Assembly: GCA_030826265.1 (NCBI GenBank)
Contig: JAPJOH010000020.1
Location: 1-45,738 of the forward strand
DNA: 45,738 bases
From: Collinsella aerofaciens
GTDB taxonomy: Bacteria > Actinomycetota > Coriobacteriia > Coriobacteriales > Coriobacteriaceae
Reading direction: 5' to 3'
The translations under genes were made by a program, and so were the position numbers. Of the stretch, positions 17,315 through 25,348 are shown one piece after another. Numbering within the stretch: the first letter of the stretch is position 1; every line of letters starts with the position of its first letter. Under the pieces are notes generated by a model. That model ran no database searches. It was not told the DNA's origin and worked only from the letters and a program-made list of their open reading frames with translations.

Positions 17315-18382
17315 TTAGACGGCCTGTGCCAGCTTCTCGGCTCGCTCGGCGGCGGCAAGTGCCTCGATGACGGTGCCGAGCTGATCGCCCAGAAGGACGC
17401 CGTTGTAGGTGGAGTTGAAGCCGATACGGTGATCGGTCACGCGGTCCTGGGGCTGGTTGTAAGTACGGATCTTCTCGGAACGGTTGCCGTGGCCAATCTG
17501 GCTCTGGCGCTCGGCACCGAGCTCGGCCTGCTGCTTCTCGAGTTCCATCTCGTACAGACGGGCGCGCAGCATCTGCATGCAGACCTCGCGGTTCTGGATC
17601 TGGGAACGCTGCTCCTGCGACTGCACCACGGTGTTGGTGGGCAGGTGGGTGATGCGCACGGCGGAGTAGGTGGTGTTAACGCACTGACCGCCAGGGCCGG
17701 AGGCGCAGTAGGTGTCGATGCGCAGGTCGGACTGGTTGATCTGGACGTCGATCTCCTCGGCCTCGGGAAGTACGGCGACGGTAGCCGTGGAGGTCTGAAT
17801 GCGGCCCTGGGACTCAGTCTTGGGAACGCGCTGGACGCGGTGCACGCCGGACTCGAACTTCATGACGGAGTAGACGCGGTCGCCCTCGACCTTGAACTCG
17901 ATGGACTTAAAGCCACCGGCCTCGCTGGGGCTGGAATCGAGCACGGTAGTCTTCCAGCCGCGCGACTCGCAAAAGCGCTGGTACATCTTGTACAGATCGC
18001 CGGCGAAGATGGCCGCCTCGTCGCCACCGGCGGCGGAGCGGATCTCGACGATGGTGTTCTTGTCGTCGTTGGGGTCGCTCGGGATGAGCATGTACTTGAT
18101 GTCTTCCTCGAGCTGGGGAAGCTTGGCCTCGTTTTCGGAGATGTCCATCTGGAGCATCTCCTTCTCATCGGCATCGGTGGTATCGTGCAGCATTTCCTTG
18201 GCAGCCTCGATGTCATCGAGCGCGCCGATGTACTCGCGCGAGGCGGCAATGAGGTCGGACTGGTGCGCGTACTCCTTGTTGAGACGCGTGAACTCCTTGA
18301 TATCGGAGGCGACGGCCGGGTCGGAAAGCTTCTTCTCGAGCTCCTCGTAGGCCTTGATGATCTTTTCGAGCTTGTCGCGCAT
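17315..18382 (-). CDS. prfA: Peptide chain release factor 1
   Basis: RF1 ends translation at UAA and UAG. The 355-residue protein has an N-terminal helical domain (MRDKLEKIIKAYEELEKKL), the recognition loop region RVPKTESQGRIQTSTATVAV, and the peptidyl-tRNA hydrolysis motif ASGPGGQCVNTTYSAVRITH, with GGQ followed by Cys and Tyr where many RF1 proteins have His and Asp. The ATG at 18382 follows AAGGAG; the longer frame to 18556 has no supporting site. The GGQ glutamine is the PrmC substrate. A repeat starts at its stop codon. Confidence 0.96.
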   Translation of the reverse strand: MRDKLEKIIKAYEELEKKLSDPAVASDIKEFTRLNKEYAHQSDLIAASREYIGALDDIEAAKEMLHDTTDADEKEMLQMDISENEAKLPQLEEDIKYMLIPSDPNDDKNTIVEIRSAAGGDEAAIFAGDLYKMYQRFCESRGWKTTVLDSSPSEAGGFKSIEFKVEGDRVYSVMKFESGVHRVQRVPKTESQGRIQTSTATVAVLPEAEEIDVQINQSDLRIDTYCASGPGGQCVNTTYSAVRITHLPTNTVVQSQEQRSQIQNREVCMQMLRARLYEMELEKQQAELGAERQSQIGHGNRSEKIRTYNQPQDRVTDHRIGFNSTYNGVLLGDQLGTVIEALAAAERAEKLAQAV

Positions 18383-18577
18383 GACGGACTCCTTTATATG
18401 CGTGAAGGCGAAAATCGGCAGAATTGATGGGGCGCGGGGCGCCGCTGCGGGGGTAAGTCCAGCTAGAGCATGTCGATCTTCAGATACATGCGCATCCCTT
18501 CGCGTATGGGGTACATAGTTGCGGTCTAACCCATATATGATAGCGTGCGCAGGCAAACCTGCATATAACCCGCACGG

Positions 18578-18610
18578 AATCCGACAAAGGGACAGTCCCT
18601 TTGTCGGATT
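18578..18610. repeat. 33-bp palindromic REP-like repeat, copy 1
   Basis: AATCCGACAAAGGGA and its complement frame a two- to three-base centre. It ends at the base before the stop codon of the M20 peptidase. Compared with the copies at 25268 and 41990, CCGAC/GTCGG replaces GCGAC/GTCGC, a compensatory change. Confidence 0.8.
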
Positions 18611-20026
18611 CTAAAGCGTATGGATCAGGGCGACGAGGAAGCGGACACCCTGGAGGTAGGCGCGGCGGGTAATGCGCTCGTTGGTGCCGTGGACGCCGCG
18701 ATCGCACTCGTCATCGTCGACCACAAAGGCCGAGAAGCGAATGCACTCGGAGCAAATGCGCTGGTAGTTGGCAGCGTCGGTCGCGCCGATCACGGTCGAG
18801 GGGACAATCGCCAACGGCTCGGATGATCCGTTTTCCTCCGTCCCCTTTGGATCACGGAAATAGCGGGCGGCGATGGAGCGAACCGCCTCGAGTCCCGGTC
18901 CGCCGATGCGCGGAGACGGCGAGGGTTCGGAGCTGCCGGGGCCGGGCTCGACCTCGACACGGTCGGCGAGCCCCGCCTCGGCAACGGCGACGCGGCAGCG
19001 GGCCACGACATCGGCCACGCTCGTGCCCTCGAGCATACGGAAATTGATATTGGCCCACATATCCTGCGGCATTACGTTGGCGCCGGTGCTGCCACCCTCG
19101 ACCTGCGTGGGCGCGCAGGTGGTGGTCACGAGCGGATAGAGCTTCTTGCTGGCGAGGCAATCGCGGACAATGGCGCCCCCGTTGGCGGCAATTTCATCGG
19201 CCGTGTAAAGCCCCAGCTCGACGAGCTGTGCGGCAAGCAGGTCCGTGACGCGCGTCGGCCACTCGATATCGCAGATTGCGGTGATGGCACGGCTAAGCAC
19301 CTCGAGCGACGTGCCGCCGTAGGGGTTGGAAGAATGTCCACCCGCGCTCTTTGTCTTGAGCACAATGTCGGCATAGCCCTTCTCCGCGAGGTCGGCGTGC
19401 ATGAGCCAACCCTCGCCCGCGCTGTACTCGGCATCCGAAACGATGCGGTAGTCGCCCTCGTCGATCAGGAACTCGAGCTCAACACCGCGCTCCTCGAGCG
19501 CGCGGCCGATGGCGCCTGCGCCGCACTGCGTCGTCTCCTCGTCCTGGCCAAAGGCCAGGAGCAGCGTCCGCTCGTGCTGCCAACCGTGCGCCAGCGCATA
19601 CTCGACAGCCTCGAGAATGCCTGCGACCTGGTCCTTCATGTCGATCGCTCCACGGCCCCAGATGTAGGTGTCGTCCACGTGCCCGCTAAAGGGGTCGTGC
19701 GTCCAGTCGGCCTCGGTACCCGGCACCACGGGAACCACGTCCATGTGGCCCATGAGCATAATGGGCTTGAGGTCAGGGTCGGAACCGCTAAGCGTCACCA
19801 ATAGCGAATGGTCGATAAGGTCGACCTCGCCCGCCGTGAACACGCGCGGCCACGCCTGCTGCATATAGGCGCGCAGGTCGTCGAACGGCTGCCAGTCCAC
19901 CGCCTCGGCATCCATACTCGAGATGGTCGGAAATGACAGCACGCGGCCCAAGCGCTCGCACGCGCCAGTTTCGTCCAAATCGGCAAAATCGTCCTCATGC
20001 GCAAAGAAGCGCCAAACCTCGGCCAT
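18611..20026 (-). CDS. M20-family metallopeptidase (carboxypeptidase/aminoacylase type)
   Basis: The 471-residue protein has the di-zinc M20 layout: the first metal motif GHMDVVPVVPG, the bridging aspartate in GRGAIDMKDQ, the catalytic Glu pair in FGQDEETTQ, and a lid domain with VEGGSTGANVMPQDMWANINFRMLEG. Substrates are typically dipeptides or N-acyl amino acids. The start ATG at 20026 follows AAAGGA; the frame to 20080 has no site. It lies 72 bp after the amino-acid ABC ATPase gene in the same direction, so import and intracellular cleavage of peptides or acyl-amino acids may be linked. The exact substrate is unknown. Confidence 0.88.
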   Translation of the reverse strand: MAEVWRFFAHEDDFADLDETGACERLGRVLSFPTISSMDAEAVDWQPFDDLRAYMQQAWPRVFTAGEVDLIDHSLLVTLSGSDPDLKPIMLMGHMDVVPVVPGTEADWTHDPFSGHVDDTYIWGRGAIDMKDQVAGILEAVEYALAHGWQHERTLLLAFGQDEETTQCGAGAIGRALEERGVELEFLIDEGDYRIVSDAEYSAGEGWLMHADLAEKGYADIVLKTKSAGGHSSNPYGGTSLEVLSRAITAICDIEWPTRVTDLLAAQLVELGLYTADEIAANGGAIVRDCLASKKLYPLVTTTCAPTQVEGGSTGANVMPQDMWANINFRMLEGTSVADVVARCRVAVAEAGLADRVEVEPGPGSSEPSPSPRIGGPGLEAVRSIAARYFRDPKGTEENGSSEPLAIVPSTVIGATDAANYQRICSECIRFSAFVVDDDECDRGVHGTNERITRRAYLQGVRFLVALIHTL

Positions 20027-20051
20027 GACATCCTTTCGATTGTGATGACGA

Positions 20052-20074
20052 GGGCCGCCCCACCGGAGCGGCCC
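20052..20074 (-). other. Hairpin between the ABC ATPase and M20 genes
   Basis: Seven-base perfect arms GGGCCGC and GCGGCCC enclose nine bases. No T run follows. It could trim or attenuate the mRNA between importer and peptidase, or be incidental. Confidence 0.35.
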
Positions 20075-20098
20075 TGCCACGCAAACATTTGCGGTTGG

Positions 20099-20884
20099 TT
20101 ATTTGTCCTCGAGATAACGCGAGAGAAACTCGCGGGTGCGCTGGTGCTTGGGGTTGCCGAAGAGCTCGGCCGGCGCGGCGTCCTCGAGGACCACGCCCTT
20201 GTCCATAAAGACCACGCGATCGGACACGGTGCGGGCAAAGGCCATCTCGTGCGTGACGACGACCATGGTCATGCCGTCGGCAGCGAGCTTGCGCATGACC
20301 TCGAGCACCTCTCCCACGATCTCGGGGTCGAGCGCGGAGGTCGGCTCGTCGAACAGCATAATCTGCGGATTCATGCACAGGGCACGAGCGATGGCCACGC
20401 GCTGTTTTTGACCACCGGACAGGCGGCCCACGGCGGCGTGCGCGAACTTTTCGAGTCCCACGCTCGTCAGATGCTCCATCGCAATTTTTTCAGCCTCGGC
20501 CTTGCTCATCTTTTTGAGCGTGACGGGCGCAAGCGTGCAGTTGTCGAGCACATCCATGTTGTTGAACAGGTTAAAGCCCTGGAACACCATACCGATGTCC
20601 TCACGCAGTTTGTTAATGTTGCAGCGCTCGGCCGTGAGATCCTGGCCGTGGAACCAGATGTGGCCCGCGTCCGGGGTCTCGAGCAGGTTGAGGCAGCGCA
20701 GGAAGGTCGACTTGCCCGAGCCCGAGGCGCCGATAATGGTGACGACCTCGCCTGATTTAACGGACAGGTCGATGCCCTTGAGCACCTCGAGCGAGCCGAA
20801 GCTTTTGCGCAGGCCCTCGACGCGGATGAGCGGCTCATTGGTCTGTGCGGCGGCCGCGGTGCCGGTAGTGGCGGTATCTGCCAT
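20099..20884 (-). CDS. Polar amino-acid ABC transporter ATP-binding protein
   Basis: The 261-residue ATPase belongs to the GlnQ/HisP group. It shows Walker A GASGSGKST, the Q-loop GMVFQGFNLF, the signature LSGGQKQRVAIAR, Walker B MLFDEPTSALDPE and the switch VVVTHEMAFAR. About 20 extra N-terminal residues rich in Ala and Thr precede the domain. The ATG at 20884 has GAGGAG upstream. It is followed by the peptidase and preceded by the permease gene (23 bp gap), completing a three-gene importer. Confidence 0.95.
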   Translation of the reverse strand: MADTATTGTAAAAQTNEPLIRVEGLRKSFGSLEVLKGIDLSVKSGEVVTIIGASGSGKSTFLRCLNLLETPDAGHIWFHGQDLTAERCNINKLREDIGMVFQGFNLFNNMDVLDNCTLAPVTLKKMSKAEAEKIAMEHLTSVGLEKFAHAAVGRLSGGQKQRVAIARALCMNPQIMLFDEPTSALDPEIVGEVLEVMRKLAADGMTMVVVTHEMAFARTVSDRVVFMDKGVVLEDAAPAELFGNPKHQRTREFLSRYLEDK

Positions 20885-20906
20885 GATGATTCTCCTCGTC
20901 TTGAGC

Positions 20907-22055
20907 CTAATTGGAGCTGGGCAACGTGGCCGGAGCCTCGGCACCAAGTTTTTTGCCAAAGGCTTCGAGCAGGCGGCTCGCCACGAGCGTCAGGATCAGG
21001 TAGACCACGAGCGCCACGCAGTAGACCTCCATCTGGCGGTAGTACACGCCGGCGACGGTGGTGGTGGCGTACATGAGGTCGAACACGCCGATGACCGAGA
21101 GCACCGACGAGTCCTTGATGTTGATGATGAGCTCGTTGGTGAGCGCCGGAATCGCGTTTTTAATGCCCTGGGGGAACACGACTTTGCGCATGGCTTGCCA
21201 CTGCGAAAGACCCAGCGAGCGCGCTGCCTCGGCCTGGCCGGGGTCGATGGACTCGATGCCGCCGCGCAGGACCTCCATCATGTAGGCGGTGGAGTTGAGC
21301 GAGATGGTGACGAGGCCGGCGGTGAAGGTACTCCAGATCTGGTTGGCCTGGGCGGTCTCGAAGCCCATGCCGCGCAAAACGGTGAAACCCGCGTAATAGA
21401 TGAGCAGACCCTGGACCATCATGGGCGTGCCGCGCACGATGGTGGAGTAGATGGTCGCAAAGCCGCGGCCAATGCTCTTAAAGAAGCGCACCAGGTCGTT
21501 GTCCACGCGATCGAAGGTCTGAATACGCAGGAACACAAAGAGCAACGCCAGGAAGAATGCGATGACGGTGCCGAAGGTGGCAAGCGCGATGGTGATCTCG
21601 ATACCGCGGATAAAGAAGTCCCCGCTCTTGTAGGTCATGTAGACCAGGCTCGACAAAAAGTCGCTGGGGTTGGAGTCCGAGACGATGCTCACCTGTACCA
21701 GGTCGATAAACGACATGACGCAGCGGTCCACGAAAAAGATCGCCGCGATGGCAACCACGACATAGCTGCCCAAGCGTGCGCCACGACGGAAGCGCTCGGA
21801 TGCGAACGGCGACGTTTCGCGATAGTCATTCCAGTGCATGAGTTTGGTGACGAGCGCCGCCGTCGACACGACGAGCCAGGCCCAAAGGATTGCCCAAAGG
21901 CAATCCTGGAAGATACCGGTGGGCGCCAAGAAGCTCAGCGGCGTGGGGTTGCGCTGGCTAAACGCCAGGCCAAGCGCCGCGATGACACTCGTGCCCAGGT
22001 ACACATAACGGTGGTCGGCCTTGATAAAGGAGGCCAGACGATTGATGGTTTTCAT
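20907..22055 (-). CDS. Polar amino-acid ABC transporter permease with N-terminal extension
   Basis: The 382-residue protein ends in a HisM/GlnP-type permease domain of about 220 residues; the EAA-like loop is IDPGQAEAARSLGLSQWQAMRKVVFPQGIKNAIP. The first 150 residues add three to four further membrane helices with a charged loop (HWNDYRETSPFASERFRRGAR) not found in minimal permeases. GGGAGG precedes the ATG at 22055. The substrate-binding gene ends nine bases upstream. A homodimer in the membrane is expected because no second permease gene is present. Confidence 0.92.
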   Translation of the reverse strand: MKTINRLASFIKADHRYVYLGTSVIAALGLAFSQRNPTPLSFLAPTGIFQDCLWAILWAWLVVSTAALVTKLMHWNDYRETSPFASERFRRGARLGSYVVVAIAAIFFVDRCVMSFIDLVQVSIVSDSNPSDFLSSLVYMTYKSGDFFIRGIEITIALATFGTVIAFFLALLFVFLRIQTFDRVDNDLVRFFKSIGRGFATIYSTIVRGTPMMVQGLLIYYAGFTVLRGMGFETAQANQIWSTFTAGLVTISLNSTAYMMEVLRGGIESIDPGQAEAARSLGLSQWQAMRKVVFPQGIKNAIPALTNELIINIKDSSVLSVIGVFDLMYATTTVAGVYYRQMEVYCVALVVYLILTLVASRLLEAFGKKLGAEAPATLPSSN

Positions 22056-22064
22056 GCTGCCTCC

Positions 22065-22991
22065 CTATGCCGGCTGGCGGTCGAGGCACGCGTCCCACAT
22101 TTGGTCGCGTTCCTCTTGGCTAATGCCCTTGAGTGTCTTGTCGATGAGTTTAAGCAGTTTGTCCGAGCCCTTGCGACAGCCGACGTTTGCCGCGACCTCC
22201 TGCTTAAAGCCCTCGCCCTCGGCAAAATGAATAGGGACGATACCCGGGTTTTGGGCCATATAGCCCTTCTCGTTCTCGGTGTTGTAAGTCACGGCGTCGC
22301 ACGTGCCCTGCAGCAGATTCGAGAACACCGTGGGGACGGAGTCGACCGGGTTCTTGTGCACAACGCCCGGAATCTCGTCGATGACGGTGTCGAGCATGGT
22401 GTCCTTTTGGCCGAGTACCGTGGCACCGCTAAAGTCGCTGAGTTTGGTGGCGTTTTGGTAGGGGGAACCCTCTTTTACGAACAGGCCAAAGTAGCCAATA
22501 AAGTACGGGTCGGAGAAGCCGACCGACTCCTCGCGCTCGGGCGTGGCGCTCATGCCGGCGATGATGAGGTCGATCTGGCCGTTGTTGAGCGAATCGATAA
22601 GGCCCGAGAAGCTCTGCTTGACGGCAACGGGCTCGCCACCGAGGGCCTTGCAGACGATCTTGGCGATCTGCACGTCGTAGCCATCGGCATAGGCGCCCTG
22701 CACGTTGTCGATGGGGATAGTGTACTCACTGGCTTCGGAAACCTGCCAGTTGTACGGGGCGTAGGCCGCCTCCATGCCAATGCGGATCTTGTCCTTGCCG
22801 ATCACGGAATCGGACAGGTCGTCGCGACCGCCGCCCGTCGTGGGCTGAACCACCTTGAGCGTGGACGGACGCTGACAGCCGGCGAGCGCGCCGGCGACGA
22901 CGGAAGCGCTCGCAGCGAGAGCGCTACCCAAGAAGATGCGACGGCTGCACACCGGCTGTGGATGCGCGTCGCGCTGATGGGGAGAATGCAT
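22065..22991 (-). CDS. Amino-acid ABC transporter substrate-binding lipoprotein
   Basis: The 308-residue protein belongs to SBP family 3. The N-terminus has a twin-arginine-like motif SRRIFLG (residues 16-22) followed by a hydrophobic stretch and the lipobox LAGC (Cys39), suggesting a Tat-exported lipoprotein. The mature domain shows IRIGMEAAYAPYNW, GYDVQIAK, GLIDSLNNGQIDLIIAGMSATPEREESVGFSDPY and CDAVTYNTEN, typical for polar amino acids. The ATG at 22991 follows GGAAGG; the extension to 23063 was rejected. It is the first gene of the importer operon. The ligand cannot be told from sequence alone. Confidence 0.92.
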   Translation of the reverse strand: MHSPHQRDAHPQPVCSRRIFLGSALAASASVVAGALAGCQRPSTLKVVQPTTGGGRDDLSDSVIGKDKIRIGMEAAYAPYNWQVSEASEYTIPIDNVQGAYADGYDVQIAKIVCKALGGEPVAVKQSFSGLIDSLNNGQIDLIIAGMSATPEREESVGFSDPYFIGYFGLFVKEGSPYQNATKLSDFSGATVLGQKDTMLDTVIDEIPGVVHKNPVDSVPTVFSNLLQGTCDAVTYNTENEKGYMAQNPGIVPIHFAEGEGFKQEVAANVGCRKGSDKLLKLIDKTLKGISQEERDQMWDACLDRQPA

Positions 22992-23090
22992 AATCTGCCT
23001 TCCCTGTTGAATCGTATGCTGACGACTTAACAGGATATACGCCAGCGACCAGCAGTGCAGCACAAGCTCGAAAAATTAATAGACACATGG

Positions 23091-23254
23091 TAGTCATTGG
23101 GGACGTCGATGTTTTGGCAATGCCGGCGAGCGACGTCCAGAGCGAACAAGTGGCATGAAAAAGACAAGGCATGACCAGAAGGTCTATGCCTTGCCTTTTG
23201 AATGACAAATTATCGCTCTGGACGGCACGCAGCATCGACCGAGCGGCGGAACCT
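23091..23254. repeat. Structured intergenic repeat, copy C
   Basis: It begins with TAGTCATTGGGGACGT (23091-23106) and the 12-mer shared with the IS left flank (23107-23118). The outer 12-bp helix is 23134-23145 with 23213-23224, perfect. Conserved blocks appear as GCGAACAAGTGGCATGAAA (23142-23160) and TTGAATGACAAATTATC (23198-23214). The apical hairpin 23165-23193 keeps the plan GGCAT-GACC-loop-GGTC-bulge-ATGCC seen in copy A. The terminal hairpin of copies A and B has decayed, but the repeat still ends directly at the galM-like stop codon (23255). Confidence 0.8.
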
Positions 23255-24148
23255 CTAGAGCAAGGTGACGCTAAAGCTGCGTTTATCGGTAGCGCCGGGG
23301 GCCAAGGTGATGGTGTTGACCTTGTGCTCAAAGACGTCGTCCTCGGTGGACATGGTGGTGTGACCGGTCCAAGGCTCGAGCGCCACAAACGGGGCGTCGT
23401 TGGCGGCAGACCACACGCCGATGTACTTAAAGCCCTCAAAGTCGATCTTGACGCCGTGGCCCGACTTGCGGCCGCGCAGCGTGAGCGTGGAGCCCGGGGT
23501 ATCGGTGAACATGATGGCGTCGTTATCGAAGCTGCGGTGCGTGATGGGCAGCACGTCCGAGTTATCGGGAGCCTTGTAGCTACCCTCGAACGTCATGAGG
23601 CCATCGGGCGTGATGATGGGGGCCTCGTTGGTCCAAGCCTCGGTAAATGCCAGCTCGTAATCCTCGAACGCCTCGTCCTCGGCACCGGGAGCAGGTACGT
23701 TAAATGCGGGGTGGCCGCCCACCGAGAACGGCAGGTCCACGTCGCCGGTATTGGTGACGGCAAAGGTCTGGGTAAGTGTGGCGTCACCAGTCAGGGCATA
23801 GGTCATGTTGAGCTTAAAGTGGAATGGGAACGCCTTGAGCGACTCGGGCGTGTCGGTGAGCTCGTAGGTAACGGACGAACTGTCCTCCGACACCTCGACG
23901 ATCTTGTGCTCGACAATGCGTGCGATGCCGTGGCGCGCCATCTCGCAGGTGCCGGCGGCAGACGTCGCCGTGTTGTTGCGCAGCGATCCCACGATAGGGA
24001 ACAGGATGGGCGCGTGCTTGCCCCAAAAGGCGGGGTCGCCCTGCCACAGATACTCGTTGCCGTTGAGGGCAAGGCTCGTGAGCTGGGCGCCCATGGAATC
24101 GATGGCCGCGGTGAGGCTGCCGCGCTTGATGGTAGTGACGGTAGACAT
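23255..24148 (-). CDS. Aldose 1-epimerase family protein (GalM-like)
   Basis: The 297-residue protein has the galactose-mutarotase fold of the LacX-like subgroup: GAQLTSLALNGNEYLW near the start, WGKHAPILFPIVGSLRNN with the substrate-binding Arg, the catalytic His region in GGHPAFNVP, and a late glutamate in VALEPWTG. It probably interconverts anomers of a hexose or hexose phosphate. The ATG at 24148 follows TGGAGGAAG; eight residues upstream are unsupported. It stands next to no sugar-catabolic gene, so the sugar is unknown. Confidence 0.85.
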   Translation of the reverse strand: MSTVTTIKRGSLTAAIDSMGAQLTSLALNGNEYLWQGDPAFWGKHAPILFPIVGSLRNNTATSAAGTCEMARHGIARIVEHKIVEVSEDSSSVTYELTDTPESLKAFPFHFKLNMTYALTGDATLTQTFAVTNTGDVDLPFSVGGHPAFNVPAPGAEDEAFEDYELAFTEAWTNEAPIITPDGLMTFEGSYKAPDNSDVLPITHRSFDNDAIMFTDTPGSTLTLRGRKSGHGVKIDFEGFKYIGVWSAANDAPFVALEPWTGHTTMSTEDDVFEHKVNTITLAPGATDKRSFSVTLL

Positions 24149-24227
24149 GCTACTTCCTCCAAAAGTAAACAATAGTGTCGAGGGCTATTGTCCCACTCTT
24201 GGCGGCGGGGTTGAGCGACAGGCGCAG

Positions 24228-25097
24228 TTATTGAGCAATAGCGTAAAGGTCAAACCCGCCCTGCGGAGTGCTATCGACCGTATCGGGCGCCTGCGAGTTA
24301 AAGCTCACGGGAACCATGCGCTTTGAGGCGCGGAAGCGCGTGCCATCGGTGGCGACGGGCGGCTCGTCGACCGTGAGCTCGTAGTCGCCGGGCTTGAGTT
24401 CGATGCCGTCGCCAGCGGAGTTGACATATTGATACTCGTCAATCGCCTGCCCCCTGAGTGTGCGGCCCACGATATGGATGAGCATCTGGCTGTCGCCGCG
24501 GGCGGTGTCCCACGTCGCGCCGTCCTTGACCTCGATCGACACATGCACCGAGCGCGTGCGGCTGAGCGATTGCTCGACAGACATCTCGACCTTGGCGGCA
24601 TCTTTGCGCTGTTGCTCCACATGGCTCCAGACATTTCCGATCGCCGAGCAAGCGATGACGCCGGCCATGAAGGCGATGAGGATGGGACCGAGTGGTGAGC
24701 GGCGGCCCGCGTCTTCCTCGCGAGCCAGGTCGGGGCGATGCGTGGGCGCGGGCGCCCGGGCACCCTGCGCGGGCACGTCGAGTATGCTGAAGGATGCCGT
24801 GCTGCCGGGGTCGATGTTATGGCGCGGCTGCGGGGTCTTGGCCGGCGAGATGGACATGTCCGCCGGCTCGCCGAGCGTGGCCGTGGCATCGGCCTTAGCC
24901 TCATCGGCCTCGGCTTGGGCCCAGGCCTGTTCAAAGGTCAGGGGCTCGGCGGCATCGGAGGCGGCGTCAGGCTCGACAGCGGCATCGTTGCCGGTCTCGT
25001 CCTCGTCGCTCGACACGTCACGCGGCGCGGGCTCGTCCCACTCCTCGTCCGGAGCCTCGCCCTCGCTATACCACCATTCAAAGTTATCGATATCCAT
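24228..25097 (-). CDS. Membrane-anchored protein of unknown function
   Basis: I do not recognise a family. The 289-residue protein has a strongly acidic, Ala/Asp/Glu-rich cytoplasmic half (1-130), one membrane helix (about 136-158, PLGPILIAFMAGVIACSAIG) and an extracytoplasmic half with a heptad-like start (EQQRKDAAKVEMSVEQSL) and a likely beta-sandwich (SVHVSIEVKD, LKPGDYELTVDEPP). N-in, C-out topology is predicted. Codon use matches its neighbours. About 80 bases separate it from the epimerase gene downstream, so they may share a transcript. It could be an envelope or surface-anchored accessory protein. Confidence 0.75.
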   Translation of the reverse strand: MDIDNFEWWYSEGEAPDEEWDEPAPRDVSSDEDETGNDAAVEPDAASDAAEPLTFEQAWAQAEADEAKADATATLGEPADMSISPAKTPQPRHNIDPGSTASFSILDVPAQGARAPAPTHRPDLAREEDAGRRSPLGPILIAFMAGVIACSAIGNVWSHVEQQRKDAAKVEMSVEQSLSRTRSVHVSIEVKDGATWDTARGDSQMLIHIVGRTLRGQAIDEYQYVNSAGDGIELKPGDYELTVDEPPVATDGTRFRASKRMVPVSFNSQAPDTVDSTPQGGFDLYAIAQ

Positions 25098-25182
25098 ACG
25101 GGGCGCCCCTTAGGCCTCGCAAATAAACACTTGCTAGCCTTATACCCCCAGACGGCACTGGAGCTCGCCGGCACAGACAGGA

Positions 25183-25247
25183 AAACCGTCACAACATTCG
25201 ACGCTTTTCCTCGTTTTCGAGATTTTCACCGAATGTTGTGACGGTTT
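25183..25247. repeat. Perfect 18-bp inverted repeat with a structured loop
   Basis: AAACCGTCACAACATTCG (25183-25200) and its exact complement (25230-25247) enclose 29 bases holding a small hairpin CTCG-TTTT-CGAG (25210-25221). It sits between two divergent genes, so it is not a simple terminator. Confidence 0.75.
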
Positions 25248-25267
25248 GGGCGACTGGCTGGCAGCGC

Positions 25268-25300
25268 AATGCGACAAAGGGACTGTCTCTTTGTCGCATT
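25268..25300. repeat. 33-bp palindromic REP-like repeat, copy 2
   Basis: AATGCGACAAAG and its complement surround a partly mismatched centre. It lies 20 bp from the 18-bp inverted repeat and about 50 bp before the MFS gene. Confidence 0.8.
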
Positions 25301-25348
25301 CTGTTAGAGTTGCAGGGATTGAATCCCGCTTATTAATGCGACATTGGA

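Noticed and set aside
20502..23030. An 842-codon plus-strand open frame across the amino-acid ABC operon
   Set aside because: It covers three real genes in antisense, has no ribosome-binding site and no recognisable domain.
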